From the NCBI RefSeq assembly GCF_028389875.1, contig NC_084674.1:8465501-8529500 (forward strand): a stretch of DNA of 64,000 nt, read 5' to 3'. The DNA is from Rhea pennata. Lineage: Eukaryota; Chordata; Aves; Rheiformes; Rheidae. Shown here piece after piece: positions 1 through 10,870 of the stretch. Every line of letters starts with the position of its first letter. Within the stretch, counting starts at the first letter, position 1. Below the pieces are notes generated by a model. It saw only the letters and a program-made list of their open reading frames with translations, was not told the DNA's origin and made no database searches. Both the position numbers and the translations under genes were made by a program.

Positions 1-2857
1 TGTGAGCTTGGGTATGTCAGGTAGGGTTAGATACAGAAAAAACGTTTATGACTACAAACTGATTTTAGTTTCTTGATCCTCGCATGGAACTAACATCTCT
101 AATCTAGGCCTCATCAGGGCCCGCAACAACCAGGGTGCCGAGAGAGGAGCTGCCCAACTAGCAAATAGAAAATGCCACTTACGAAGGCATGTCTGAAATC
201 CTGCCTCTCCTCAAAGCTTGCAAACATTCTCCTGGAATTACTTATTACATTCTTTTTTTTCCTTTAAGACCACCACCAGGCATCCTTCATTTCCTTTAAA
301 AGGTAACAAAAGGAGAAGCTGGTAATGCTAGCCCTCATTCTAGTACAGTGCTATCAGAGTGAGAACAGTCACCGTAGATTCAGTAGATGCAGACCTTAAT
401 ACCTTAAAGACTGAAATTCATCTTTCATTATCAGGAAGACTGATGCTGAAGCTATTCCCATGAGAAGACTTGGAGCACAGAAAGAGTGTGTGGAAAAGGA
501 ATCACCTATGACCTAATGGGTACACACACTGGTGGGAGTCTGATCTAAAAGGTGTCAACTGTTAAGTCTACTTAACAGAACAATTTATGGATTTATGGAT
601 TTAACCCAATTTTCACAAGTGGACTGTAACGTTATATTCATTACTTCTCCCCCTCTCCAAGCCATAAATATTAAATTATTTTATCAAACTGGAAGAGTTG
701 AAATACAAGGTTAACTTAGCCCAAATTACCTTGAAATCCTTCTGTGAAGTTTAGGAGTTCAGTTAGAGAGGTGCAGCTGAGGAGAAAGAACTCTCATACT
801 CAATGAGCTGGGTAGTTCGCCATATTTAAAATACTTTATGGTATTAGGACAAAAATCTTGACAGTAGAATTGATTTGGCAGAGTTTATATTCTGGTTCCT
901 ATTTTCTGTATTAATATCCACTGTCTACAGAGTCTAATTATTCCTTAAATATTTGTTCCTCAATTTTGAACGCAAAATTCTTCCTGGAGAAAAGCATTAG
1001 TTACACTGCTCTCTAAGTCTTATTTGGTAACATTATATACATACCTACACACACACAGACATACATATGTGTATGTACATGCTAGTATGTTTTTCTGCTC
1101 ATCTAGTTTAAGTGCAGACTATCAGGATTACTTTTACTTTTGCCTCTATTTTCTGTTCTGTAGTTTCTTAAAGACATGACTATAGATGTATGTTAAGAGT
1201 CCAATACAAACGTCACATTGCAACCAAAATAAATAGAATTTTGGAACCCTGACAGAGCTACTAGGTTTCAGTTTTAATTCTCAAAGTGTTTAATGAATCT
1301 CCTTCGGATAGGTCGTAATCCTACAAATCATTCACACGGCTGAAGTCAGTAGAGAAAAGCAGAGTCTCAGTGATCAGTCTATGCAGAAAGAGTTTCCTGA
1401 TTTGTCTCCAGTGAAAAAAAGATTATTCGTCACCCTGCCAACTAATCTTTAAAATCTAGAAGCCTTAGACAGTTGCATTTTAAGAGTCAGGAACAAAAAA
1501 GAATATGTTTGAAAATCCGTATTAGCAAAATCTTTACCAAAATAACTCATATACGTTCCGAGTCGCCATAGCACAATAGTTTTGTCACTGTTCTAAATGC
1601 TGTTTAAACATTTGAACAATCACCTATTTAGAAAAAAAGTAAGTAAAATATCTAACACAAATATTAGTTTTAGACTAGACAATAACGTAACGAAGTGTTT
1701 TTTTCTTAATGCCTAGGAACTTTTATATACACTTAGAACATGACAAAACAGCGCAAGCCTTTCTGAACACCATATTACAGCACAGCATTCCACTGCATCT
1801 CTCTTACAGATCAGTGACTACTGATTGTGGTCCTAAAAGCTGATTTTTTCTTAATATTCTAGCAATATTTGGAATCCTAAAATAAATATACATTTTGATC
1901 CAGCCTTAAAATAATCAATGCTTTCCAGTCTTACCAGTCCATGTCAACTTGCTTTAATTTGCATTTGCTGTTTCTAGCTCACAAGTAGAGAAGTGCTGAA
2001 TCAGATCATATCCTAAGGTCCCTGACAAGCCCTGTTTTTCTGCGATTGTAAACAAAGTTTATGAACTCTATCTTCCATTCCTAACAGTATCATATAAATG
2101 ATTCTGATCTAACTGATCTAGTATTTAAAACTACGAGGACTACTCTATGGTATACCTCTCAGTATGTCTGATAATAGCATTGATATCAGCTCAGCTTTAA
2201 GAAAGTTTTAGAACATTTCTCTGCTATAAACTAGTCATTAAATCGGAATGAAAAAACAAACAAACAAAAAAATCAACATCTAAACGAGACTCATTGCTGT
2301 TTTCTCCACTCCATATTACAAAGTTACCGATACTTTACAGGCTCCATCCATCGTTTGGCTACAACTTCAAGCGGCACCTTTGCTTTTGGAAAAGAACAGA
2401 AAGGTGCTTTTGCTAGTCACAGGTGAAAGGTTGCTCTCATTTAGCCCTACGCTAAGAAATAAACACAGCGCATGGACGTGACTGAGAAACGGAGATCAGC
2501 GGTCAAACACTGAGGCAGTCATATTAGGAACCAAACTATTTGAGTTCAAGAGAAGATATTATTGTCACACTGACAGCTTCCTTCTTGCTATTTAGGGTCA
2601 ATGAACTATCCAACTAGAAACACTGTAAAGGCAGTTCAGCAAGTAACCCAAGTTTAACGTTGTAGTTTTGATTAGGTATTAATTTAATAATAATAATGCT
2701 AGTAACACCACTCACTGACAGCTCGTACATCCCAAATCCAAAACGGCGGAGTTGAAGACGTGTTTCTTCTCTCTTTCTTGTAAGCATCCTCCAGTAACTA
2801 TTTACAAGTAAGAAAACTTCTCTGCACACTTTTCTTCGAGAACGAGACCGCACTCAC
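1..2857 (-). other. ATXN7: ATXN7 intron following the second coding exon (partial)
   Basis: This is AT-rich non-coding DNA lying downstream, in the ATXN7 direction, of the donor at 2857-2856. I looked on the minus strand for the next conserved ATXN7 exon, which in human encodes the start of the zinc-finger region, and did not see it, so the intron continues beyond the left edge. A short CA/TG-rich stretch sits near 1048-1080. Open frames here are short and have no coding character. Confidence 0.8.
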
Positions 2858-2926
2858 CTTCTCGGCAAAGTCGCATCGCTTCTCGATTTTTCCCGTAGTC
2901 CTTGAAACTTTCTTCTAATGCTGTTC
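2858..2926 (-). CDS. ATXN7: Ataxin-7, second coding exon (69 nt, phase 1-1)
   Basis: The minus strand reads a pyrimidine-rich acceptor ending in ATCCAG at 2927, then 69 nt, then the donor GTGAGT from 2857. Joined in phase to the exon at 3279, it encodes Gly-Thr-Ala-Leu-Glu-Glu followed by [17 protein letters not shown], close to the human ataxin-7 segment SFKEFGKNREVMGLCRE (comparison from memory). The exon starts and ends in phase 1, so it can be included without shifting the frame. It lies between the low-complexity N-terminus and the zinc-finger region that docks ATXN7 into the SAGA deubiquitinase module. Identification rests on both splice sites and the phase-consistent match; I am confident. 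Confidence 0.94.
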
Positions 2927-3278
2927 CTGGATGATAACAGCGAGAAAGAGAAAAGCGGCGGGCTCTCAACCTGCACGGCACGGCCCGCGGCGGCCGCCCC
3001 GCGCTCAGGCGCGAGCGGCGCGGCGGCCGCGGGCGCAGCTGTCACGGCCGGCCGAGGCCGCCCCTGGGGCCGAGCCCCCCGCGCCGCCCGCCCCGCCGCG
3101 AGCGCCGCCCGCCCCCCGCGACCCGCCGCCGCCGCCTCCCCGCGCTGCCGCCCGGCCCGGCCCGGCCCGGCCCCCGGCGGCGGCGCCCCGCGGGCGCTTC
3201 CGGAGCGGCGGGGCCGCGCCCGGGGCGCCCCGCGCCGCCGCGGGGCCGGGCCGCCCGGGGCCGCCCGGGGCCGCTCAC
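2927..3278 (-). other. ATXN7: Short ATXN7 intron between the first two coding exons (352 bp)
   Basis: This is a GT-AG intron on the minus strand, with donor GTGAGC at 3278-3273 and acceptor at 2928-2927. It is very GC- and CpG-rich over most of its length and belongs to the CpG island at the start of the coding region. Long open frames cross it on both strands, but that is expected from the lack of AT-rich stop codons. I see no separate gene in it. Confidence 0.85.
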
Positions 3279-3567
3279 CGTCGTTCCCGTGAAGTTTAGC
3301 AGCATCGACCCAGTGGCTCCAGGGCTGCCCCAGCATCGCCTCCGGGCTGGGCAGGGACCGGCGCTCCCCGACGGCCGCCATTGCCGCTGCGGTGGCGGAG
3401 GGGCCGGCGCCGCTGCCTCCGCCCCCGCCTCCGCCTCCTCCGCCGCCTCCGCCGCCGCCGCCTCCGCCCTCGCCGGGCCGCGGCCGCGGCCGCCGCTGCC
3501 GCTGCCTGGCCGCCGCCGCCGCTCTGCGCTGCTCCCCTCTGACGTCACCCGCGGCCCGCGCCGACAT
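3279..3567 (-). CDS. ATXN7: Ataxin-7, first coding exon with N-terminal polyGly in place of polyQ
   Basis: ATXN7 is the SAGA subunit that tethers the USP22 deubiquitinase module; expansion of its N-terminal polyglutamine causes spinocerebellar ataxia type 7 in humans. The exon encodes 96 codons plus one base. It starts with [16 protein letters not shown], has an Ala5 run (16-20), then RQRQRR (21-26) where the human polyQ begins, a Pro/Arg stretch, 18 consecutive Gly (34-51), and the conserved [17 protein letters not shown] block (60-76), ending LHGND/G at the donor GTGAGC (3278). The start codon at 3567-3565 is 11 nt inside the exon, whose acceptor is TTGTAG at 3581-3579. The N-terminus and the block around residues 60-80 match human ataxin-7 closely. 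The oddity is the lack of a CAG run: only two CAG codons, split by CGG. Confidence 0.94.
3540..3547. promoter_or_regulatory. Full palindromic CRE (TGACGTCA) inside ATXN7 codons 7-10
   Basis: The octamer TGACGTCA is the consensus site of CREB/ATF factors. It spans the codons for Gly7-Asp8-Val9-Arg10 of ataxin-7, 20 bp into the reading frame and within the CpG island. It may be functional if the internal promoter fires, but it could be kept purely by coding constraint. Confidence 0.5.
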
Positions 3568-3578
3568 TCTTTCCGCTG

Positions 3579-3657
3579 CTACAATGTAACGAGAACAGTC
3601 AGCGGCCGCTTAAGGTGGCGCCGCGCTTAAGGTGGCGCCGCGCCGCCCCCGACTCAC
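3579..3657 (-). other. ATXN7: Possible 79-nt mini-intron just upstream of the ATXN7 start codon
   Basis: On the minus strand a strong donor, GAG|GTGAGTCGGG, lies at 3657-3650. The acceptor of the ATG exon is only 79 nt downstream, with a CTGAC branch-point-like motif and a T-rich run before TTGTAG. If transcription starts in the local CpG island, a short non-coding exon ending at 3658 could splice to the ATG exon. Transcripts from the distal promoter near 34 kb would use only the acceptor. The splice sites are seen directly; their use is inferred. Confidence 0.45.
3607..3640. repeat. Perfect 17-bp tandem duplication
   Basis: Two adjacent identical 17-bp copies (3607-3623 and 3624-3640), each containing CTTAAGGTGGCGCC. 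They lie inside the possible 79-nt intron, 40-73 bp upstream of the ATXN7 start codon. Such a duplication can be a recent slippage event or double a factor-binding site; the sequence does not say which. Confidence 0.9.
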
Positions 3658-4250
3658 CTCCGCGGGGGCGCCGGGGGCGCGGGCCGGGCGCCCATTTTGC
3701 GCGGGAGCGCGCGCACCCCCCTCACCCCCGCCCCGCCGCGGCGCGCGCGTCCGCGCCCCTCGCGCAGGGCTACGCCGCCGGCCCCGCGCCGCCGGGCTCC
3801 ATAGGCCGCCGCGCCGCTCCGCTCCGCTCCGCGCAGCGCCGCGGCCGGGAGCGGGACGCTGGCGCCGCCGCGGCCGCAGCGCGCCCCGCTGCCTCGGAGG
3901 GGCGGGCGCGGCGGAAGGAAGTGGGCGACGGCTGCGAGGGCGCGCAGCGCGGCGCCTGCCCGCGCCGAGGGGGCCGGCCCGGCGGCGGGCGCTGCGCTGC
4001 GCCCCGCTCCGCGCCCGCGCAGCCTGCGGCTCCCGCCCCGCCCCGCTCCGCCTCGGCCTCACCGCCGCCGCGGGGCGGGAGCCCCGGCGCCCTGCGGCGG
4101 CCCCGCTCGCGGTGGGGGCTGCAGGCTACGACGGCCCGACGCGGTGTGCAGCCCCCCGCCTCGTCCCAGCGCGGCTACCTGCGGCACTCGCCGGCCGCTG
4201 CGCAGCAACGCGCTGCCAGTACGGGGCAATTTCAGTAAAAACCGCTGAAA

Positions 4251-7200
4251 ATAACCCTGCGGAACAGCGAGTGCTGCTCGCTCGCGGGCTCTGTTAATGG
4301 GGTAGTTTTTGCTTTCTCCATGACTCACGCTGCACAGGCCAAAGAACTTGACTAAGTCCATTTCACTTCGTTTCCATCGGTTTTATTTTTGGAGAACCCC
4401 ACCAGCACCACCCACCCACACAGAGGCTTCCTTCTATTCATAACCTGATTTTCATGTATCTTGTGATTGTAATTCCACATTTCCTTTCAGGCAGCATCAT
4501 TTGTTGCCTACACTTAGGGATGACATTGAGCAGTATTAAAAGGGATAAATACTGGTAAAAATACTTCTGTGTCTGAAAATTGTTCACAGCTAGTAATTTT
4601 GTTAAATCAAGTTAGTAATTTTGTTAAATCAACTTTTGTACATAAACTAACTCCAAAACCAGAGGGGATTTTCTCTCCAAAGTTCAAGTAGAAATGTCAA
4701 ATTAACTTCACAGGCCCTGATCTGCAAAGATTTCTGTCCTTACTTAATGCCACCGCCAGTTACATTACCCTCAATGAACAACTAAAGATGTGTGTAAACC
4801 TGGTCCCCCGTCTCCTCTGTGGACAGTCGTCATATGAGCATGACCTCTGCATAAGCTTAAGCGTGTGGACTCAGGCCTGCACTAGAACTACTCACAGCAG
4901 CTTCCAGCTCTCTCACACGCAAATTTGCAAAACTAGACAGCAAAAATCAAAATAGTAAACAAGTTTGGTTAGACTGCCCCATCCCAGTCCTGCAGAGGTG
5001 TACATGGAGGCTTAGTTACGCATCACTGTATTTCTATTGAAAGGGAACTCGGAATGTGGAACTCCATCATAGCATCAATATTCCTTTCCAAAATTATGCA
5101 TAAAAAAAGATTTAAAAATACCAGCCTGTTGGACAGTAGTCAGACGGGATAGGATAGGCTATAATTATGAAACTAGTTTCAGTCTTCCATCCAACTAGTG
5201 TATTTATGTCATAATCAGAATGTACCTCGTAAAACTATGAACCTAACACTGAATACTGAGAGATATTTTTTCCTCTCTTGATTACCGTAAGTCTAATTTA
5301 ACTCCTTAAAAAAATAAAAAGGCAAACAACATGAGCTTTAGATAACAAGTGCTAATGTACATATTTGTAGCAGTATTAATGAAGGCTATCACCTTCTGAG
5401 CTTGGCCCTAATCTTTCAGCTATACATGTTCTTAACTGCACTATCGCTTCCCAAAGCAGTGGAATGACTCTTCATCTTAAATCTGAGCATGAGTAGAAAA
5501 TGTTTACAGGACCAGAGTCTAAAGATAAATCATGAACATTTTATGGACATTATTTTATGATTCATTGCCTAATAGTAGCATTTTATAACATAAAAAACTA
5601 CTTATCATTAAAGTTAAAAACATCACCGGAAAAGATGTCAGTCAGGGGATAACCAATCTTAAGTGTCTGAATAGAATCTAAACTGTTTTGTGGTACAGAA
5701 AAGCAAAAATTTTATTACTCTTTTCTTTCAACAAGCAATTCAACTAGTTCCACAAATGGAGTCTAACGTAACATTCACAGCTCAACTCAGACTCCAGTTG
5801 GAGCATAAGACAAGTTACAGATATAGTTATATCCTCTATGTCAAATATTCTGATTTATAATACAAACTTTTTTTCATTTGTACAGCGCTCCTTTGTCCCG
5901 GGGAAAGCTATCCCAACAGCAATTTGGAAAAGAATTCTCCTTTCTCAGGGAGTCTATGAAACTTCCAAAAGATTTCACTATTACTATTTAATATAGAGTG
6001 GAAAGCAAGTCTAGTGGCTGGTGTCCCTACAGCACCCTAAAACATCAACACTCACCTTTAAACAGCAGCAGACCTTACCGTGGCATATCTATTTAACATT
6101 CATACACCATGTGATTTTTTTTATTCATTATTGATGTATGAAATACATGTTAAATTACACAAAAGTAAATTTGGCAAAAGTACATTGATTAGCTAATTAT
6201 TCTAACAAGTCAATATATAATCAATTTTCAGTTTCTCAGGTTGATGCTCATCAAGCTACTCAGAAGTGGTTATTGCTTTAGAAGTACCAGCCAAATAGGT
6301 AAAGCATACACCACCTTTATTTCCATACATCTTTGATTATCACCTTCCTTGCTGTTTTTTGCTCTTTCAAACCTGTTTTTTTTTCCCTCCCTCTTTCACC
6401 ATCTTTTCTTTTTTTCCTATGCATTCCCACTCAAAACCTTAATTCTTCAGACTGGGCCTCAGGCTGTCTTTTAGTAAACTATCCTTCCTCTAGCAAAATA
6501 CTTTCTCGTTATGTCATGAATACATCAGTATTCCAGTAGAGGGAGGAAAGTGGCAGCAAAAAGATCAGTTCATCAGTTTAGTGCACAAAACTGACTGACT
6601 GACTAGGCAGAGAGTATGAATCAGGGCAGATGAAACACTAATATTACAAGAACTGGAGGTGGAGAGACAATTTTCTGTTTTATGAACTCACTATGCTGAA
6701 TATATGCATGCCATTTTTTTTCCTTTTTTTTTACTTAAGCATACAAGTTCAATTCTCTTAAACTGTTTCCAAAGTGCTATGCAGGGATGTGTTGATGATT
6801 TAGGGGAAAAAAATTGTGAACACCCTACAAAAGCCAGAAAATCCATCATGTTAGAAGGGGATAAGAATTGAAAACGTGTACAAGCAGTAGCCTTTGAACA
6901 GAGCTAACAAGGATTCGCCCCATTTACTGCTAAGAATCTGAGACAGCAGGTTGCAGTCTGGTCATCCAAAGCTCCCTTAGCCATCGCTGGAGACCCAGGG
7001 ATATCCTGGAGTTTACTTCAGTCCAGTCTGGTCCAAAGCACTTTTTGAAGACATCCTTCTCTTCCCAGTGACCACAGAAGCAGCCAAGGATGGCTATGCA
7101 TGTAAACTGGGCACCTCCGTTAGGCACCCAGAATTGTAGGTATGAATCTGATCAAGAATAGGCAGAACTGCGAAGGATGGAGAATCCTGCCTCAAAGCTA

Positions 7201-9985
7201 GTGCTCCTACGAGAACGGAACAGGGACCAGAAGCACTAGCAATTTGAAAGGTTTAACTGAGAAAGCAAAATAGCACAAGGAGTATCATTAGGATTGAGAC
7301 TGCGTGAACGGCTCTGCTTGTGTGTCTGAGGGAGACAGAATGAGAACAGGTGCTCAGAGAACGGACAGAGAAAGCATGGAGGAATAAATTTGGCTCAAAG
7401 AAAGAGAGAAAGAGAAACTAGAGAAGAAAAAAAGGTGAAAAGGAAAACATAGTAGAAAACAGCATATGATGTAGAGAAAACAACCAAATAACAGGTTGAA
7501 GAAAAAGAAATCATTACCCCCCACCAGCACAAAAAACCCTACAACCTGTGACAGGAAAGAAATGGAGTCAAGAAGAGGAAACAAAACAAAAAAAGACAAG
7601 GAACTGCAGTTTTAAAGCTCATTAAATGAGTTTAACAACACATAGAATGTGCTCTGCAATGATACGATTAGATCTGTGCATACAAACAGTATCCAGCTTG
7701 TTAAAACTGCAGGAGATGTTTGTGTGCATGACCCTGGGGGCATTTTTTCACTTCTACTGGCAGGCTTCCTTCTTCTGCTACATGGTCCTAGAAAGTTGTT
7801 GAAACACCTAACTCAGATGTTCATTTAGAATCTGTAAGACAAACTCCATATAAGACCTGAGACAGCATAACTCTTAAGTGGAATGAAAAAGGAAGGATGA
7901 ATCTGCAGCTGAACTCTTAAGAACAGAAGCAGAACGCTAGGATTCACTGAAGAGTTTCCACAGCAAAAGCTAGAGGATGCACAAATTAAACTGGGAAGGA
8001 TGAGACAATCTACAACGGTGTCACTACTATCAGTACTCAGAAGAAAGAAAAACCATGAATTCACAAAAATATCCGTCAAGGAAAAGACCCAAAGAGCATT
8101 ACTGCACAACAGAAAACCAAGTAAGTTAATTCTAGCCAAAAGCTGTGAAGTGATCAAGAAAGGCTTAAAAACTAGGAACAAATATCAACAGTGAAGACTT
8201 GTTGGTATATGAGATCCAGGATAAAATAACAACTCAAGTAGCTGATACACTGAGGTGAAATCCTGGCCCTCGTGTCAGCTCCTGTTGACAGCAGTGGAAC
8301 TGGGAGTACTCCTTCTGCATTTTAAAATACGTCTCAAGTATGATAGGTACAAAAATATAATTTGACAAGTTGGGAAGCAAGACATAAAAAGATCATATAA
8401 ATCAGAATGTCCAGATAATGAGAGAACTATCCAAACATAATAAAGCAGACCACTTCATTTAAGCCCCTACTATAGAAAAACATAATAAATCAAGAAAACA
8501 CGTTATGGTAATCTGCAGTTCACTCTCACTTCCAGTGAAATCAAGTGACTTCTCCCTTTATTATTACACATTTATTATTTACAATTTATTATTAATCATC
8601 ATGAGCAACACACAACAGCTACTTAAACAATAAATCAGGCCATTCTATTATCTTTTTCCACAGACCATGGAAACAGGTAGATATGTTTAATTTTATATCT
8701 GAGGAACACTTCAATGGGGGAGCTGAAGATGCTCAGAAGTTTTGAAATTCAACCACTCCACAAACACAGGAATATGAAATTATCATGGATACTTACTATA
8801 AACCACCTGGACCAGAGAAAAGAACAATACTAGTAGGATTAGAAGCCTAACTTCCCCCCCTTTTTTTTTGGAGGGAAGGAATGGAGGCTAATAACTGTAA
8901 GTAAATCTAAGAAGAAGCCTGCATCAGGATAAGAATATAATAGATACCCCAGTATGTTTATCCAAACTTCACAATGGCTAAGCTGAAGATAATATAACGT
9001 TTTTATACCCAAATTATAAATATATGTCATTGCTACATGTTATAAAATATATAGTATCTAACAAAACATTGCAACCACTTCCTTTTTCACTTAACTATTA
9101 AATATGTCTTAAATGCCAGTCATACTTCTTCAAGAACTAATGACAGCAGAAAAAGGAGCATAAGCAGTATAGAAACACAGATCCTTGCCCTGCTTAGATG
9201 TAATTAAAAATGTGAATTCTTAGAGAAATTTTTGCGTTTTTACAAATAAACCCCTGAATAGTGATACAAAATTTCTATTTTTAAAGGTAATTAAGTATGA
9301 TTACACTAAGTATATTCAGTTAATGATTTGGAAATCAAACTAATCTTCATTTATTTTAAGTAAGGTACTAAAATCACATGAATTTGTCAATGTTAAAACA
9401 ATTTCAGTAACCTAACTATGTACATGAATCATTTTAATCTAAGGAATTAGAATAGATACGATCTTTTGAATTCTCATTTATACACAGAGAATATAACACT
9501 GCAATTTAGAGCGATTCATATATACAGCTGTTCAGCACAATTCTAACAAAACATTTGTGATTAATTTCCATTTGTTGAAATCCAAGCACTTAACACGAAC
9601 ACTTTGATATCCATGATCTTCTGATGGGATCTAACTAGCACGTGAGGTTTCATAACATGCCTGTTTTTTTGTCAGCTTTCTACATGGCTCCATGGCAATC
9701 CATTGAGGCAGGAGTCTCTGGGACTAAGTATAGCCCACACAACTCAAGATTTTCTTGAGACCAAAATGATACCTATTTGTGATGTGAAACTGCTTGAGTC
9801 TTCATATCCTTGGCAGATTGACATGCTGATTATCATCAAATCAAGGATCCTGAAAATCCTGACACTCCAAAATTTGAATTCATACCATTCTTTTCTTTCA
9901 TTTCCTTTATTTTTTTTTTCTGCTCATCGGTACTATCTACACTGACTACACTCTTGCCAAGTTTGCGAGAAAATACCGTACAAAT
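4251..9985. other. Non-coding intronic stretch, no gene seen
   Basis: AT-rich sequence with short polyT and polyA tracts (for example near 6380, 6715, 8850) and a purine-rich segment around 7380-7600. A 22-bp tandem duplication lies at 4591-4632. The segment around 8252-8310 has the 'gaaatcctggccc' look of a very old amniote repeat. Open frames are short and without coding signs. Confidence 0.7.
4591..4632. repeat. 22-bp direct tandem duplication
   Basis: The 20-bp string TAGTAATTTTGTTAAATCAA occurs at 4591-4610 and again, identical, at 4613-4632, giving a 22-bp period. It looks like a small recent slippage duplication in AT-rich intron DNA. Confidence 0.9.
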
Positions 9986-10870
9986 CAGAAACAAAAAAGT
10001 CTACGGTACTTGACAGGATGCATCCCAGCGGGCTAAGAGTGTTGACTGATACAAAGCCATGCCCTATCATCTCTGAAAAGTCACACATGTGGCCTGGATA
10101 GATGGACTATAAGATGGGTGGCAAACCAGGAAAACTGTTGTGCTCAAAAAGCAGTGGTTAATGGCTCAAAGTCAAACTGGCAACCAGTCACAAGTGAGTT
10201 CCTCAGGTTCAATATTGGGTCCAATCCTATTCAGTATCTTTATAAATGATCTGGATAATAGGATTGAATACACCCTCAACACATTTTCAGATGACATGAA
10301 ACTTGGAGGAGAGGTAAATGGAAGTCACCATACAGAGAGACCTCGACAGGCTGGACGCCTGGGCCAACAAGAATTACATTAAGAAATATAAAGTCCTGAA
10401 TGTCACATGGAATAATCTGAAGCAGCAGCACAGGCTGGGGCCTAACTGGTTGGGGTGTAGCTCTGCTGGAAAGTACCTTGGGTCCTGGGGGACATAAAGC
10501 TCAAAGTGAGATAGCAGAGCACCCTGGCAGCAATGAAGGGCTGCATCTGCAAAGGATCAAGGGATGAGATTATTCCACTGTACTTAGCACATATTAGGCC
10601 ACACCTGGAATACTATGCCCAGTTTTGGTGTCCCCCTGCAAGTTCAAGAGACACTGAAAAACTAGATAGGGTCCAGCAAAGGGCTACCAAGGTGATCACA
10701 GGGTTGATAACTTAATACACAACAAGGTATGTAGAAATTTGGTTTGTTCAGCCTAGAGAAGAGAAGGTTTACATGGAATCTAATCACAGCCTTCCCACAT
10801 GCAAAAGGTAGTTATAGAGAAGATGGAGGTACTCTCTTCACAAGACACATGTAGACAGACTCTTTTTTTC
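9985..10870 (+). mobile_element. CR1 LINE fragment, reverse-transcriptase region (degenerate)
   Basis: A diverged plus-strand piece of CR1 ORF2. Around 10200-10330 it encodes a recognisable reverse-transcriptase stretch ([17 protein letters not shown], then the FSDDMKLGG block, where the family has F-A-D-D). Around 10530-10710 it encodes the C-terminal block PLYLAHIRPHLEYYAQFWCP, characteristic of CR1. Frames are broken by stops and small indels, so it is a dead 5'-truncated copy; it fades out near 10870 before the usual CR1 3' end. Confidence 0.85.

Larger units (their letters stand above)
2965..4250. promoter_or_regulatory. ATXN7: CpG island over the ATXN7 start exon; probable internal promoter
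   Basis: About 1.3 kb of extremely GC- and CpG-rich DNA with sharp AT-rich borders covers the first coding exon and extends about 0.7 kb upstream in the ATXN7 direction. It contains repeated GC boxes (CCCCGCCCC-type) around 3720-4050. In mammals the equivalent exon is reported to have an alternative promoter and a convergent antisense non-coding RNA under CTCF control. Whether the bird island does the same is inference. Long open frames on both strands here reflect base composition. Confidence 0.7.

Noticed and set aside
2918..4297. Many long open frames on both strands around the ATXN7 start exon
   Set aside because: Very high GC content removes stop codons. Only the minus frame at 3279-3567 matches a known protein with proper splice sites.
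10140..10715. Open frames with reverse-transcriptase-like protein, at first thought to be a retroviral or host gene
   Set aside because: Motif order fits CR1 LINE ORF2 and frames are broken; no LTR, gag or env signals are present.
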